A stretch of 64,000 bases of DNA from Nocardia sp. MH4 (GCF_019266065.1 NZ_LPNR01000099.1:1-64000), one strand, 5' to 3'. Positions 35,604 to 45,267 are shown, counted from the stretch's first letter. Made by a program: numbers and translations. The notes: generated by a model not told the origin, from the letters alone.

Positions 35604-36974
35604 CGAGCGGGCCGAGAGGACGCAGCCGTGAGCGTGCTGCCCGACCACGCGGCCGACGAGCTGCGGATCCTGCCGGTGACCGGCCTGCCGGAGTTCCGGC
35701 CCGGCGACGACCTCGCCGAACACCTTGCCGCACAGGCGCCGTGGCTGGCCGATGGCGACATCGTCGTGGTCACCAGCAAGATCGTCTCCAAGGCCGAGGG
35801 CCGTATCGTCGCCGCGCCGACCGATCCCGAGGAGCGCGACACCGCGCGCCGCAAGCTGGTCGACGAGGAGGCGGTGCGGGTGCTCGCCCGCAAGGGCCGC
35901 ACCCTGATCACCGAGAACCGGCTCGGCATCGTGCAGGCCGCCTCCGGCGTCGACGGCTCGAACGTGGCCGAGGGCGAACTGGTGCTGCTGCCCACCGATC
36001 CCGATGGCAGTGCCAAGGCGCTGCGCGCCGCGCTGGCGCAGCGGCTCGGGGTGAACGTGGCCGTGGTCATCACCGACACCATGGGCCGGGCCTGGCGCAA
36101 CGGCCAGATCGACGCCGCGATCGGCGCGGCCGGGCTGCGCGTGCTGCACGACTACGCGGGCGCCGTCGACGGGCAGGGCAACGAACTGCACGTCACCCAG
36201 GTGGCCGTGGCCGACGAACTCGCGGCCGCCGCCGATCTGGTCAAGGGCAAGCTCGGCGGCGTCCCGGTCGCGGTGGTGCGCGGTCTGGCGACCGACGACG
36301 ACGGGTCGAGCGCGGCGGCACTGCTGCGCGGCGGCGTCGACGACCTGTTCTGGCTCGGCACCGCCGAGGCGATCGAGAAGGGCCGCAAAGAGGCGGTGCC
36401 GCTGCGGCGTTCGGTCCGGGCCTTCGCCGACGAGCCGGTCGACCCGGAACGGATCAGGGCCGCCGTCGCGGTCGGGCTCACCGCGCCCGCGCCGCACCAC
36501 ACCCGGCCGGTGCGCTTCGTCTGGCTGCGCAAGCCCAAGCTGCGCGCGCAGCTGCTCGAGGCCATGGCCGAGCGGTGGCGGGCCGACCTCACCGCCGACG
36601 GACTCGATTCCGAGCGCGTCGAGCGCCGGGTCGCGCGGGGGCGCATCCTGTTCGACGCCCCCGAGGTGATCATCCCGTTCTGCGTGCCCGACGGCGCGCA
36701 CGACTATCCCGACGCCCGCCGCCAGGCCGCCGAGCAGACGATGTTCACCGTCGCGGTCGGCGCCGCGGTGCAGGGGCTGCTGGTGGCGCTGGCCGCCGAC
36801 GGCCTTGGCAGCTGCTGGATCGGGTCGACGATCTTCGCGCCCGAACTCGTCCGCGAGGTGCTCGGCTTGGACGAGGACTGGATGCCGTTGGGCGCCATCG
36901 CGATCGGGGTACCGCTCGACGAACCCGCGCCGCGTACGGTCGGCTCGCCGGGCGCGGGCCTGGTCGAACTGTGA
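35553..36974 (+). CDS. fbiB: F420 gamma-glutamyl ligase/dehydro-F420 reductase
   Basis: A protein of 473 residues (or 448 from GTG 35628, the length of M. tuberculosis FbiB). The N-terminal half is a CofE-like ligase ([44 protein letters not shown]); the C-terminal half is a nitroreductase-like FMN domain ([34 protein letters not shown]). It adds glutamates to F420-0 and reduces dehydro-F420. ATG 35553 has AGGAG seven bases upstream and overlaps fbiA (ATGA); GTG 35628 has GAGAGGA. The extra N-terminal codons derive partly from a dispersed repeat. Confidence 0.94.
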   Translation: MIGQRPEEAARVTTEGARAGREDAAVSVLPDHAADELRILPVTGLPEFRPGDDLAEHLAAQAPWLADGDIVVVTSKIVSKAEGRIVAAPTDPEERDTARRKLVDEEAVRVLARKGRTLITENRLGIVQAASGVDGSNVAEGELVLLPTDPDGSAKALRAALAQRLGVNVAVVITDTMGRAWRNGQIDAAIGAAGLRVLHDYAGAVDGQGNELHVTQVAVADELAAAADLVKGKLGGVPVAVVRGLATDDDGSSAAALLRGGVDDLFWLGTAEAIEKGRKEAVPLRRSVRAFADEPVDPERIRAAVAVGLTAPAPHHTRPVRFVWLRKPKLRAQLLEAMAERWRADLTADGLDSERVERRVARGRILFDAPEVIIPFCVPDGAHDYPDARRQAAEQTMFTVAVGAAVQGLLVALAADGLGSCWIGSTIFAPELVREVLGLDEDWMPLGAIAIGVPLDEPAPRTVGSPGAGLVEL

Positions 36975-37495
36975 GCGCGGAGTCCCTGCACGCCTCGGCC
37001 ACCGAGTTGCTGACCGACTGGCGGCCCGAGTCCGGCCAGGACCGATCGCTGCGCGAGGCGATGCTGGCGTTCCTGGGTTCGGCGCCGCGTGGGTGCCTGC
37101 GCGAGCACGCGCCCGGCCACATCACGGCCTCGGCGATCGTGCTCTCGCACGACCGCAGCGAGATCCTGCTGACGCTGCATCCCCGGGTGGGTCGCTGGAT
37201 CCAGCTCGGCGGGCACTGCGAGCCCGGTGACGAGACCGTCGCCGACGCCGCGCTGCGCGAGGCGGTGGAGGAGTCGGGCATCGCGGACCTGCGGCTGACG
37301 CCGGGACTGTACGGCGCGCAGGCGCACCCGATCACCTGTTCGCTCGGGGTGCCGACGCGGCATCTGGACCTGCTGTTCGAGATCGTCGCCCCGCCGGGCG
37401 CGGTGCCGGTCCGCAGTGCCGAATCGACGGATCTGCGGTGGTGGCCGGTGTCCGGGCTACCGGCCGGCGCCGATGTTCTGCTGGTGGGCGTCTAG
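36971..37495 (+). CDS. Nudix hydrolase
   Basis: A 174-residue Nudix protein; the box reads [20 protein letters not shown] followed by ESGI, with the catalytic Glu residues present. GTG 36971 overlaps the fbiB TGA by four bases (GTGA), so it is translated with fbiB. Nudix enzymes cleave nucleoside diphosphates linked to other groups; the operon position suggests, but does not prove, a link to F420 metabolism. A hairpin follows. Confidence 0.93.
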   Translation: MSAESLHASATELLTDWRPESGQDRSLREAMLAFLGSAPRGCLREHAPGHITASAIVLSHDRSEILLTLHPRVGRWIQLGGHCEPGDETVADAALREAVEESGIADLRLTPGLYGAQAHPITCSLGVPTRHLDLLFEIVAPPGAVPVRSAESTDLRWWPVSGLPAGADVLLVGV

Positions 37496-37524
37496 GGCTC
37501 TGAATCAGTCTTTGACCTGCGATG

Positions 37525-37559
37525 ACAGCGATCGTGCCCCAGGTGGGCGCGGTCGCTGT
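37525..37559 (+). terminator. terminator after the fbiA-fbiB-nudix operon
   Basis: A 15-bp stem (ACAGCGATCGTGCCC / GGGCGCGGTCGCTGT, two G-U pairs) with a five-base loop lies 29 bp after the Nudix stop. A few T residues follow. Confidence 0.75.
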
Positions 37560-37584
37560 TCCGTTATCCGACTGTTGCAGCTTT

Positions 37585-37602
37585 ACAAATCTGCAAATTT
37601 GT
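37585..37602. promoter_or_regulatory. palindromic operator candidate upstream of alkB
   Basis: ACAAAT-CTGCAA-ATTTGT, a perfect 6-bp inverted repeat in an AT-rich patch, lies about 25 bp upstream of a TATCGT -10 (37627-37632) for the alk operon. The TetR-type gene at the operon end is the natural candidate to bind it. Confidence 0.55.
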
Positions 37603-37650
37603 CTAGACGCCGGACACATCGGGACCTATCGTCTGTGACAGAGAGTTACG

Positions 37651-37677
37651 CACATCACAGATGTGAGCTGTGTCGCA
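37651..37677. promoter_or_regulatory. overlapping inverted repeat and CRP-like site in alkB leader
   Basis: CACATC-ACA-GATGTG (37651-37665) is a perfect inverted repeat. Overlapping it, TGTGAGCTGTGTCGCA (37662-37677) matches the CRP consensus TGTGA-N6-TCACA except for one base. Both lie in the leader between the -10 and the alkB start. Confidence 0.45.
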
Positions 37678-37691
37678 GGATGGAGACGACG

Positions 37692-38927
37692 ATGTCGACA
37701 GATGCCAACGCGTCCGAACAGCGGGTGGCCCCCCCGCAGTGGCGCGATTCCAAGCGCTATCTCTGGTTGTGGGGCCTGTTCGCCCCGACCGGATTGTTCA
37801 CGATCGCGATCCCCCTGATCTGGGGCCTCAATCAGCTCGGCTGGCATCGCCTGGCCGAAGTGCCGTTCTGGCTCGGACCGGTGCTGGTGTACATCGTGAT
37901 CCCGATCGCGGACCTGTTCTTCGGTCCCGACGGCGACAATCCCCCCGACGAGGTGATGGAGTACCTGGAGAACGACAAGTACTACCGGTACCTGACCTAC
38001 CTGTACCTGCCGTTCCAGTACGCCTCACTGATCTTCGCCTGCTACATCATCACCGCGCCGAACCTGCACTGGCTCGGCTTCCCCGGCGGGGCGAACGTGG
38101 TCGACAAGATCGGCATCGCGATCAGCGTCGGCATGATCGGCGGCATCGGCATCAACACCGCGCACGAACTCGGCCACAAGAAGGTCGAGCTGGAGCGCTG
38201 GCTCGCGCGCATCGCGCTGGCCCAGTCGTTCTACGGCCACTTCTACATCGAGCACAACCGCGGCCACCACGTCCGCGTCGCGACGCCGGAGGACCCGGCC
38301 AGCGCCCGCATCGGCGAGACGTTCTGGGCGTTCTGGCCGCGCACCGTGTGGGGCAGCTTCCGCTCGGCCTGGCACCTGGAGAAGGAACGCCTGCATCGGC
38401 TGGGCAAGAGCCCGTGGACGTTGCGCAACGACGTGCTCAACGCCTGGGCGATGTCGGTGGTGCTGTGGCTGGGCCTGATCGCGATCTTCGGCATCGAGGT
38501 GCTGCCGTATCTGATCCTGCAAGCCGTCGTCGGCTTCAGCCTGCTCGAGTCGGTGAACTACCTCGAGCACTACGGCCTGGTCCGGCAGAAGACGGCCACC
38601 GGGCGCTACGAGCGGCCCGCGCCCGAGCACAGCTGGAACAGCGACCACATCGTCACCAACATCTTCCTGTACCACCTGCAGCGGCACAGCGACCACCACG
38701 CCTACCCCACCCGTCGCTATCAGACGCTGCGCAGTTGGGACGGTGCGCCGAACCTGCCCAGCGGCTACGCGAGCATGATCCTGATCGCCTACTTCCCGCC
38801 GATCTGGCGCAAGGTCATGGACAAGCGCGTGCTCGCGCACTACTCGGGCGACGTCACCCGCGCCAACATCGAACCCAAGCGTCGCGAGCGGGTGCTCGCC
38901 CGGTACGGACAGGAGGGCCAGGCATGA
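37692..38927 (+). CDS. alkB: alkane 1-monooxygenase AlkB (first copy)
   Basis: A 411-residue integral membrane diiron hydroxylase that oxidises n-alkanes at the terminal carbon. Six hydrophobic helices and the histidine boxes HELGHKK, EHNRGHH and LQRHSDHH with the NYLEHYGL motif. Electrons come from the rubredoxins encoded next. GGAGACGACG before ATG 37692 decides the start; ATG 37680 lacks room for a ribosome site. It is the first gene of alkB-rubA-rubB-tetR and corresponds to Rv3252c. Confidence 0.96.
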   Translation: MSTDANASEQRVAPPQWRDSKRYLWLWGLFAPTGLFTIAIPLIWGLNQLGWHRLAEVPFWLGPVLVYIVIPIADLFFGPDGDNPPDEVMEYLENDKYYRYLTYLYLPFQYASLIFACYIITAPNLHWLGFPGGANVVDKIGIAISVGMIGGIGINTAHELGHKKVELERWLARIALAQSFYGHFYIEHNRGHHVRVATPEDPASARIGETFWAFWPRTVWGSFRSAWHLEKERLHRLGKSPWTLRNDVLNAWAMSVVLWLGLIAIFGIEVLPYLILQAVVGFSLLESVNYLEHYGLVRQKTATGRYERPAPEHSWNSDHIVTNIFLYHLQRHSDHHAYPTRRYQTLRSWDGAPNLPSGYASMILIAYFPPIWRKVMDKRVLAHYSGDVTRANIEPKRRERVLARYGQEGQA

Positions 38928-39097
38928 GTGCGTATCGCTGCCCGGTCTGTGATTATGTCTACGACGAAACGAAAGGAGCCCCGCGCGAGGGATTTCCGGC
39001 CGGCACGCCCTGGGCGTCGGTTCCCGACGACTGGTGCTGCCCGGACTGCGGGGTGCGGGAGAAGATCGACTTCGAGGCGGTAGGAGTATCGCGGTGA
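38924..39097 (+). CDS. rubA: rubredoxin 1
   Basis: A 57-residue rubredoxin with two CxxC pairs ([10 protein letters not shown] and CPDCGVRE) that bind one iron. Starts at ATG 38924, overlapping alkB by four bases. Electron donor to AlkB. Confidence 0.95.
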   Translation: MSAYRCPVCDYVYDETKGAPREGFPAGTPWASVPDDWCCPDCGVREKIDFEAVGVSR

Positions 39098-39276
39098 CCG
39101 AGTACAAGCTCTACCAGTGTGTGCAGTGCGGGTTCGAATACGACGAGGCGCAGGGCTGGCCCGATGACAACATCGCCCCCGGCACCAAGTGGGAGGACAT
39201 CCCGGACAACTGGACCTGCCCCGACTGCGGCGCGGCCAAGTCCGATTTCTTCATGGTCGAGATCGAACGTTCGTGA
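39094..39276 (+). CDS. rubB: rubredoxin 2
   Basis: A 60-residue rubredoxin, [10 protein letters not shown] and [11 protein letters not shown] as iron ligands. GTG 39094 overlaps rubA by four bases (GTGA). The tail FFMVEIERS differs from rubA. Paired rubredoxins beside alkB are typical of Rhodococcus and Nocardia. Confidence 0.95.
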   Translation: MTEYKLYQCVQCGFEYDEAQGWPDDNIAPGTKWEDIPDNWTCPDCGAAKSDFFMVEIERS

Positions 39277-39941
39277 GCGTCGCGGGCACGCCGCGCACCG
39301 GACCGCGCATCCCGTACCAGGAGGCCGCGCGGGAACTGCTGCGCACCTCCGTTCTGGACGGGATGCGCGAACTGCTCACCGAGCGTGATTGGTCCAAGAT
39401 CACGCTCGGTGATGTCGCGGCGCGCGCCGGGGTCAGCAGGCAGACGCTCTACAACGAGTTCGGGTCGCGCGCGGGTCTGTCCCAGGCCTACGCGCTCCGG
39501 CTGGCCGACGAGCTCGTCGACCACGTGCGCGAGGCGCTCGACGACAATGTCGGCGACGCCCGCGCCGCTATCCGGGTCGGCATGACCGGGTTCTTCCTCG
39601 CGGCCGCGGCCGACCCGCTGGTGCGCTCGCTGCTGGCCGGGGAGATGAAGCCGGACCTGCTGCGCCTGATCACCCTCGACGCGGGCCCCTTGCTCGAGCA
39701 CGCCACCGCGCGGCTGGCCGTGGTCTTCCAGCGCAGCTGGGTCGACGCCACCGACGCGGAGGCCGACGTGCTCGCGCACGCCCTGGTGCGGATCGCGCTG
39801 AGTTACATCCCCAATCCGCCGGTGCCGGAGCGGGACGCGCCCGCCGAGATGAGCGCGCTGCTGAGTCCGTACGTCGAAGCGATCGTGCAGGTACGCGGCG
39901 TCCGGGCCCCGATCGGTGACGGCGATCACGACCGCGCTTGA
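39273..39941 (+). CDS. TetR-type regulator of the alk operon
   Basis: A 222-residue TetR protein. Helix-turn-helix: [24 protein letters not shown] 39273 overlaps rubB by four bases. It corresponds to Rv3249c and probably regulates the operon, the palindromes upstream of alkB being candidate sites. Confidence 0.94.
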   Translation: MSVAGTPRTGPRIPYQEAARELLRTSVLDGMRELLTERDWSKITLGDVAARAGVSRQTLYNEFGSRAGLSQAYALRLADELVDHVREALDDNVGDARAAIRVGMTGFFLAAAADPLVRSLLAGEMKPDLLRLITLDAGPLLEHATARLAVVFQRSWVDATDAEADVLAHALVRIALSYIPNPPVPERDAPAEMSALLSPYVEAIVQVRGVRAPIGDGDHDRA

Positions 39942-40039
39942 TCGGCTCTGATTCGCCACCATGTAACCGTCACCACGTTTGGCGCCGTGACTCTGTGTAA
40001 CGCGCCTACGGTCTGTCAGTATTCACATCGGTCGGCGAT

Positions 40040-40045
40040 TAGTTT
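40040..40045 (+). promoter_or_regulatory. -10 element of the second alkB
   Basis: TAGTTT (TANNNT) with a run of T residues lies 18 bp before GTG 40064; GGAG serves as ribosome site. Confidence 0.5.
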
Positions 40046-40063
40046 TTTTACAGCGGAGCGTGC

Positions 40064-41221
40064 GTGCAAACGGTTGGCAAACCGGGGGGATTTCGTGATC
40101 CCAAACGGTATCTATGGGCCTTGGGCTTGATCGCTCCGGCGTCGGCGCTGCTGCCTTCCCAACTCGTGTACCACACCAAGGCGGAAGTGCTCTGGTGGAT
40201 CGGACCCGTGATCGTGCTCATCGCCATTCCGGTCCTGGACTGGATCGTCGGCGAGGACGGCAACAATCCGCGCGACGAGGACTACGAGGCGCTCTCCGCC
40301 GACCGGTACTACCGGTGGTGCACCTATCTGTTCCTGCCGGTTCAGCTGATCGGCCTGGTGATCGCCTGCGCGATGTGGGCGGGCGACGAACTCGACGTCA
40401 TCGACAAGCTCGGACTGGCCGCCACCGTCGGCTTCGTCAGCGGGATCGGCATCAACGCCGCCCACGAACTGGGCCACCGGGTCGAGAGTGCTGAAAGATT
40501 GCTGTCGAAGATCGCGCTCGCCCAGTCCGGGTACGGGCACTTCTTCGTCGAGCACAATCGCGGCCATCACGCCCGGGTCGCCACCCCCGACGATCCGGCC
40601 AGTGCCCGGCTGGGGGAGTCGCTGTGGGAGTTCTTGCCGCGCAGCGTGATCGGGGGCTTCCGGTCGGCCATCCAGCTCGAGCGCGCGCGCCTGGCCAGGC
40701 AGGGGCGCGGCTGGTGGAGCACCAAGAACAACATCCTGCAGGCGTGGTCGATGAGCGCGGTGCTGTTCGGTTCGCTGCTGCTGGCCTTCGGGCCCGCGAT
40801 CGCGCCGTGGCTGGTCCTGCAGGCCGTCATCGGCTTCGGGCTGCTGGAAGCCGTCAACTATGTCGAGCACTACGGACTGCTGCGGGCCCGCAAGCCCAAC
40901 GGCCGCTGGGAGCGCTGCTCCCCGCGCGACAGCTGGAACAGCGATCGCCTGGTCACCAACATTTTCCTGTTCCATCTGCAGCGTCACAGCGACCACCACG
41001 CCAACCCCGGCCGCCGCTACCAGACCCTGCGTTCGACCGAGGAGTCGCCGCAGCTGCCCGCCGGCTACGCCACGATGCTGCTGCTGGCGGCCGTCCCGCC
41101 GCTGTGGCGTGCGGTGATGGACCCCAAGGTGGCCGCCCACTACGGCGGCGACCTGTCGCTGGCCAATGTCGCCCCACCCAAGGAGCGGCGTTTGCTGGCC
41201 CGATACCGCGCCGCGGCCTGA
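40064..41221 (+). CDS. alkane 1-monooxygenase AlkB (second, stand-alone copy)
   Basis: A 385-residue AlkB with the same boxes (HELGHR, EHNRGHH, LQRHSDHH) and membrane pattern. Unlike the first copy no rubredoxin follows, so it must borrow the rubA/rubB products. It begins 122 bp after the TetR gene with its own promoter, and sahH follows. GTG 40064 has GGAG at eight bases. Range of substrates may differ from the first copy (inference). Confidence 0.94.
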   Translation: MQTVGKPGGFRDPKRYLWALGLIAPASALLPSQLVYHTKAEVLWWIGPVIVLIAIPVLDWIVGEDGNNPRDEDYEALSADRYYRWCTYLFLPVQLIGLVIACAMWAGDELDVIDKLGLAATVGFVSGIGINAAHELGHRVESAERLLSKIALAQSGYGHFFVEHNRGHHARVATPDDPASARLGESLWEFLPRSVIGGFRSAIQLERARLARQGRGWWSTKNNILQAWSMSAVLFGSLLLAFGPAIAPWLVLQAVIGFGLLEAVNYVEHYGLLRARKPNGRWERCSPRDSWNSDRLVTNIFLFHLQRHSDHHANPGRRYQTLRSTEESPQLPAGYATMLLLAAVPPLWRAVMDPKVAAHYGGDLSLANVAPPKERRLLARYRAAA

Positions 41222-41301
41222 CCGCCGCCCGTCGAGGACCGGGAAACCTGCGAGCCCACACGCGGTAGCCTTGCCTCGGTACTGACTACCAGGAGAGGCT
41301 G

Positions 41302-42783
41302 ATGACGACCTCAGAACTTCCCGCGCGCACCGAGCTGACCGCTGACGTTCGCAACGGCATCGATTACAAGGTGGCAGATCTCTCGCTGGCCGAATTCGGC
41401 CGCAAGGAGATCCGCCTCGCCGAGCACGAGATGCCCGGCCTGATGGCTCTGCGCCGCGAATACCACGATGTGCAGCCGCTCGCGGGCGCGCGCATCTCCG
41501 GATCGCTGCACATGACGGTGCAGACCGCCGTCCTGATCGAAACGCTCGTCGCTCTCGGCGCACAGGTGCGCTGGGCGTCGTGCAACATCTTCTCCACCCA
41601 GGACCACGCGGCCGCGGCCATCGTCGTCGGGCCCAACGGCACCGTCGACGAGCCCAAGGGCACCCCGGTCTTCGCCTGGAAGGGCGAGACGCTGGAGGAG
41701 TACTGGTGGGCGGCCGAGCAGATGCTCACCTGGCCGGACGAGCCCGCGAACATGATCCTCGACGACGGTGGCGACGCGACCATGCTCGTGCTGCGCGGCG
41801 CGCAGTTCGAGAAGTCCGGCGTGGTGCCGCCCGAGGACGCCGACCACTCGGCCGAGTACAAGGTGTTCCTCAACCTGCTGCGCGAGAGCCTCGAGGCCGA
41901 CAAGACCAAGTGGAGTGTCATCGCCGACTCGGTCAAGGGCGTCACCGAGGAGACCACCACCGGCGTGCTGCGGCTGTACCAGTTCGCCGCCGCGGGTGAG
42001 CTGGTGTTCCCGGCGATCAACGTCAACGACTCGGTCACCAAGTCGAAGTTCGACAACAAGTACGGCACCCGCCACTCGCTGATCGACGGCATCAACCGGG
42101 GCACCGATGTGCTCATCGGTGGCAAGAAGGTGCTGATCTGCGGTTACGGCGATGTCGGCAAGGGGTGCGCGGAGTCGCTGGCCGGCCAGGGCGCGCGCGT
42201 GCAGGTCACCGAGATCGACCCGATCAACGCCCTGCAGGCGCTGATGGACGGCTACGACGTGGTCACCGTGGAGCAGGCGATCGGCAACGCCGACATCGTC
42301 ATCACCTCGACGGGCAACAAGGACATCATCACCCTCGAGCACATGAAGGCGATGAAGGACCAGGCCATCCTCGGCAACATCGGTCACTTCGACAACGAGA
42401 TCGATATGGCCGCGCTGGAGCGTTCGGGTGCGACCCGCCTCGAGATCAAGCCGCAGGTCGACCTGTGGACCTTCGACTCGGGCAAGTCGATCATCGTGCT
42501 CTCGGAAGGCCGCCTGCTGAACCTGGGCAACGCGACCGGCCACCCGTCGTTCGTGATGTCGAACAGCTTCTCCAACCAGGTCATCGCCCAGATCGAGCTG
42601 TGGACCAAGCCGCAGGAATATGACAACGAGGTCTACCGGCTGCCCAAGCACCTCGACGAGAAGGTCGCGCGGATCCACGTCGAGGCCCTCGGCGGCACGC
42701 TGACCAAGCTCACCAAGGATCAGGCCGAGTACATCGGCGTGGACGTGGAAGGCCCGTACAAGCCGGACCACTACCGCTACTGA
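41302..42783 (+). CDS. sahH: adenosylhomocysteinase
   Basis: A 493-residue S-adenosyl-L-homocysteine hydrolase that yields adenosine and homocysteine. NAD motif: [20 protein letters not shown]. The C-terminal tyrosines KPDHYRY are typical. The insert in the N-terminal half (TGVPLGS.. region near [18 protein letters not shown]) and length match mycobacterial enzymes (Rv3248c). AGGAGAGG lies before ATG 41302, and a TAGCCT -10 at 41266-41271. Confidence 0.97.
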   Translation: MTTSELPARTELTADVRNGIDYKVADLSLAEFGRKEIRLAEHEMPGLMALRREYHDVQPLAGARISGSLHMTVQTAVLIETLVALGAQVRWASCNIFSTQDHAAAAIVVGPNGTVDEPKGTPVFAWKGETLEEYWWAAEQMLTWPDEPANMILDDGGDATMLVLRGAQFEKSGVVPPEDADHSAEYKVFLNLLRESLEADKTKWSVIADSVKGVTEETTTGVLRLYQFAAAGELVFPAINVNDSVTKSKFDNKYGTRHSLIDGINRGTDVLIGGKKVLICGYGDVGKGCAESLAGQGARVQVTEIDPINALQALMDGYDVVTVEQAIGNADIVITSTGNKDIITLEHMKAMKDQAILGNIGHFDNEIDMAALERSGATRLEIKPQVDLWTFDSGKSIIVLSEGRLLNLGNATGHPSFVMSNSFSNQVIAQIELWTKPQEYDNEVYRLPKHLDEKVARIHVEALGGTLTKLTKDQAEYIGVDVEGPYKPDHYRY

Positions 42784-42787
42784 TACT

Positions 42788-42833
42788 CACGACAGTGGCC
42801 CGTCGACCGACCGGTCGACGGGCCACTGTCGTG
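42788..42833 (+). terminator. strong terminator after sahH
   Basis: A perfect 21-bp hairpin (arms 42788-42808 and 42813-42833) with a four-base loop, four bases after the sahH stop. Confidence 0.9.
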
Positions 42834-42844
42834 TTCCGGGCGGG

Positions 42845-43012
42845 TCAGCCGACGGGCCCGGTATTGCAGATCGTGGGGACGGCATCGGAGCCGCTGGCGA
42901 TGTCGGCGCCGACCGTGGTCGGTGCCGGGGATTCGGCTGTCGCGGCGCCGGCGCCGAGCAGGGCGAGGGCGGCCAGCGCGGCGGTCGAGGTGGTCGGTGT
43001 GCGAACGAGCAT
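42845..43012 (-). CDS. small secreted peptide 1
   Basis: A 55-residue protein with an N-terminal signal peptide (TTSTAALAALALLGAGAATA), likely cleaved before ESPAP. The mature part of about 30 residues has one Cys (VPTICNTGPVG). GAGGG precedes ATG 43012. First of three tandem small secreted genes on this strand. No family recognised; a longer open frame that spans all three genes looks spurious. Confidence 0.65.
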   Translation of the reverse strand: MLVRTPTTSTAALAALALLGAGAATAESPAPTTVGADIASGSDAVPTICNTGPVG

Positions 43013-43056
43013 CGAGTGCCCTCGGGGAGGGTGGTCGGGCCGGGCGCCTGGCTTCG

Positions 43057-43251
43057 TCAGCCGATGATCACGCCGGTGCAGAAGATGTTGTGTTCGCTGC
43101 TGATGCCGAGCAGGGCGCACATCACCGAGTTGAAGGCCGCCGAGGAGCCCGCGTCGGGGGTGGCGACCGGGGTCTGGGCGGAGGCGGTGCCGCAGGCGAG
43201 GGCGGCGGTGAGAGCCAGCGTGGCGGCGGTGAGGCGGAAGATCTTGTGCAT
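43057..43251 (-). CDS. small secreted peptide 2
   Basis: A 64-residue protein with a signal peptide ending in TASA and a mature part of about 40 residues with two Cys (VMCALLGISSEHNIFCTGVIIG). GAGG precedes its ATG at 43251. Probably exported, disulfide-bonded. Function unknown. Confidence 0.7.
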   Translation of the reverse strand: MHKIFRLTAATLALTAALACGTASAQTPVATPDAGSSAAFNSVMCALLGISSEHNIFCTGVIIG

Positions 43252-43323
43252 GGCGGAATCCTCGCCGGGGGAGTCGGCACGGACCAGACCGCAGTTCTGG
43301 TGGCAGGCCCGTGCCGTACCCGG

Positions 43324-43572
43324 TCAGACCAGCAGCAGGCAGATCGGCAGCGGGATGACCGCTTCCAGCAGCGCGCAGGCGGCGAGTTCGGCCGCCGAGC
43401 CAGCGGCGGCGGAACCGGCTTCGGCCGAGCCGCTGAGCAGGGCGGCCGAGCCGCTGCGCGCGTGCTCGCCGCGTCCGATGGGATCGGCGGCGGTCGCGAC
43501 GCCGGAGCCGGCGAGGGCGATGCCGAGCGCGGCGGCGGCCACGGCGGCACGGAGAACGGTTCGGTTGAGCAT
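43324..43572 (-). CDS. small secreted peptide 3
   Basis: An 82-residue protein. Signal peptide to about GVATA; then an Ala/Gly/Ser-rich linker and a hydrophobic end with two Cys (ACALLEAVIPLPICLLLV). AGGAG precedes ATG 43572. Resembles peptide 2 in having a Cys-x-Leu-Leu block and a second Cys near the end. Confidence 0.7.
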   Translation of the reverse strand: MLNRTVLRAAVAAAALGIALAGSGVATAADPIGRGEHARSGSAALLSGSAEAGSAAAGSAAELAACALLEAVIPLPICLLLV

Positions 43573-43828
43573 GATGACTCCTGGGTCGAGCGGCCCGGCG
43601 CGGGCGCGGGGTTGACGTGCGCCCCGGTAGCCCGGACGGAGCCGATCCGCCGAGGACTTTGGAATGAGACCACTTCACACTGGTGTCGCGAGGTGAAACG
43701 GGCAATCCGGTCCCCGTCGTCCCGGCGCGTCGGAAGACACGGCCGTCCGGCGCCCGGCTCGTCGCCGCGTCCGGCGGCCGCCGGAGATTCCGGGGTGGGG
43801 CATGCGGCGCTCGCCGCCTCCGGCCGGG

Positions 43829-43834
43829 TAATCT
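43829..43834 (+). promoter_or_regulatory. -10 element for a leaderless tmk mRNA
   Basis: TAATCT (TANNNT) ends eight bases before ATG 43843, and no ribosome site precedes it, so the start codon is near the expected 5' end. Confidence 0.65.
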
Positions 43835-43842
43835 CACCGCTC

Positions 43843-44490
43843 ATGGGCGTGCTGATTGCGGTGGAAGGCCTCGACGGCGCCGGTAAACGGACGCTGATCG
43901 ACGGGTTGATCGACGAATTGTCCGGAAAGGGGCTGCGCGCGGGCAGCCTGGCCTTTCCGCAATACGGCCGGTCCGTCCACGCCGATCTGGCCGCGGAGGC
44001 CCTGCGCGGCGGGCACGGCGACCTCGCCGGCTCGATCAACGCGATGGCGATCATGTTCGCCCTGGACCGTGCCGACGCGAGCGCGGAGCTGTCGAACCTG
44101 TTGGACGCCAACGACATCGTCATCCTGGACCGCTGGGTGGCGTCCAACGCCGCCTACTCCGCCGCTCGCGCCGAACAGGACGCCGACGGTGAAATCGTCT
44201 CCTGGGTGGGCGATCTGGAGTTCGGCAGGCTGGCCCTGCCGACGCCCGACCTCACCGTCCTGATCGACATTCCCACCGAGGTCGCGGCCGAACGCGCCCG
44301 GCGCCGTGGTGAACTCGACACCACCAGGGCCCTGGACGCCTACGAGCGGGACGGCGGTCTACAGCACCGTACCGGGGAGGTCTATCGTGAGCTGGCCGAC
44401 CGCGACTGGTTCGGTCGCTGGTGGACATACCGATCCGATGACGATGGGCCCGCCCTACTCACCCTCTGCTCGGAAATCTTTGCCGGATAA
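43843..44490 (+). CDS. tmk: dTMP kinase
   Basis: A 215-residue thymidylate kinase. P-loop EGLDGAGKRTL, DR(W) motif ILDRWVASN and the LID-like RARRRGE. It phosphorylates dTMP to dTDP. The Lys-Arg after the loop Gly is as in mycobacterial TMK (Rv3247c). First of the tmk-mtrA-mtrB-lpqB group. Confidence 0.95.
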   Translation: MGVLIAVEGLDGAGKRTLIDGLIDELSGKGLRAGSLAFPQYGRSVHADLAAEALRGGHGDLAGSINAMAIMFALDRADASAELSNLLDANDIVILDRWVASNAAYSAARAEQDADGEIVSWVGDLEFGRLALPTPDLTVLIDIPTEVAAERARRRGELDTTRALDAYERDGGLQHRTGEVYRELADRDWFGRWWTYRSDDDGPALLTLCSEIFAG

Positions 44491-44567
44491 GGTTGGATAC
44501 GCGACGGGTTCACACCATTAATGGCGTGGCGGCCCGATCCTGGCCTGGGAGATGACAACATAGGACT

Positions 44568-45245
44568 ATGAAGCCCAAGATTCTGGTCGTCGACGACGAT
44601 ATGGCACTCGCTGAGATGCTGACCATCGTCTTGCGCGGGGAAGGGTTCGACCCGCACGTGGTCGGCGACGGCACGCAGGCCCTGTCGGCGGTGCGGGAGA
44701 TCCGCCCCGACCTGGTGTTGCTGGACCTGATGCTGCCCGGGATGAACGGCATCGACGTATGCCGCGTGCTCCGGGCCGATTCCGGCGTTCCGATCGTGAT
44801 GCTCACCGCCAAGACCGACACGGTCGACGTGGTGCTCGGTCTGGAGTCCGGTGCCGACGATTACATCGTCAAGCCGTTCAAGCCGAAGGAACTCGTCGCC
44901 CGCGTGCGCGCGCGTCTGCGCCGTACCGAGGACGAGCCCGCCGAGCTGCTCTCGATCGCCGACATCGTCATCGATGTGCCCGCGCACAAGGTGACCCGCG
45001 GCGGCGCGCAGATCTCGCTCACCCCGCTGGAGTTCGACCTGCTGGTCGCGCTCGCGCGCAAGCCGCGCCAGGTGTTCACCCGTGAGGTGCTGCTCGAACA
45101 GGTCTGGGGTTACCGGCACGCCGCCGATACCCGCCTGGTCAACGTGCACGTGCAGCGACTACGCGCCAAGGTCGAGAAGGATCCGGAGAACCCGGAGATC
45201 GTCCTGACCGTCCGCGGTGTCGGCTACAAGGCCGGACCGCCGTGA
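44568..45245 (+). CDS. mtrA: response regulator MtrA
   Basis: A 225-residue OmpR-type regulator. Phospho-acceptor Asp near residue 53 (LVLLDLMLPGMNG), conserved Lys in IVKPFKP, and a winged helix (LTPLEFDLLVALARKPRQVF, VQRLRAKVEKDPENP). Essential cell-cycle and envelope regulator in mycobacteria (Rv3246c). AGGA before ATG 44568. Confidence 0.97.
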   Translation: MKPKILVVDDDMALAEMLTIVLRGEGFDPHVVGDGTQALSAVREIRPDLVLLDLMLPGMNGIDVCRVLRADSGVPIVMLTAKTDTVDVVLGLESGADDYIVKPFKPKELVARVRARLRRTEDEPAELLSIADIVIDVPAHKVTRGGAQISLTPLEFDLLVALARKPRQVFTREVLLEQVWGYRHAADTRLVNVHVQRLRAKVEKDPENPEIVLTVRGVGYKAGPP

Positions 45246-45267
45246 TCGGTACCTGTGAGGCGCCGCT

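Noticed and set aside
42845..43837. One 330-residue minus-strand frame spanning the small peptide genes
   Set aside because: Its sequence is Arg/Pro-rich except for the last part, which is peptide 1; three separate genes with ribosome sites explain the region better.
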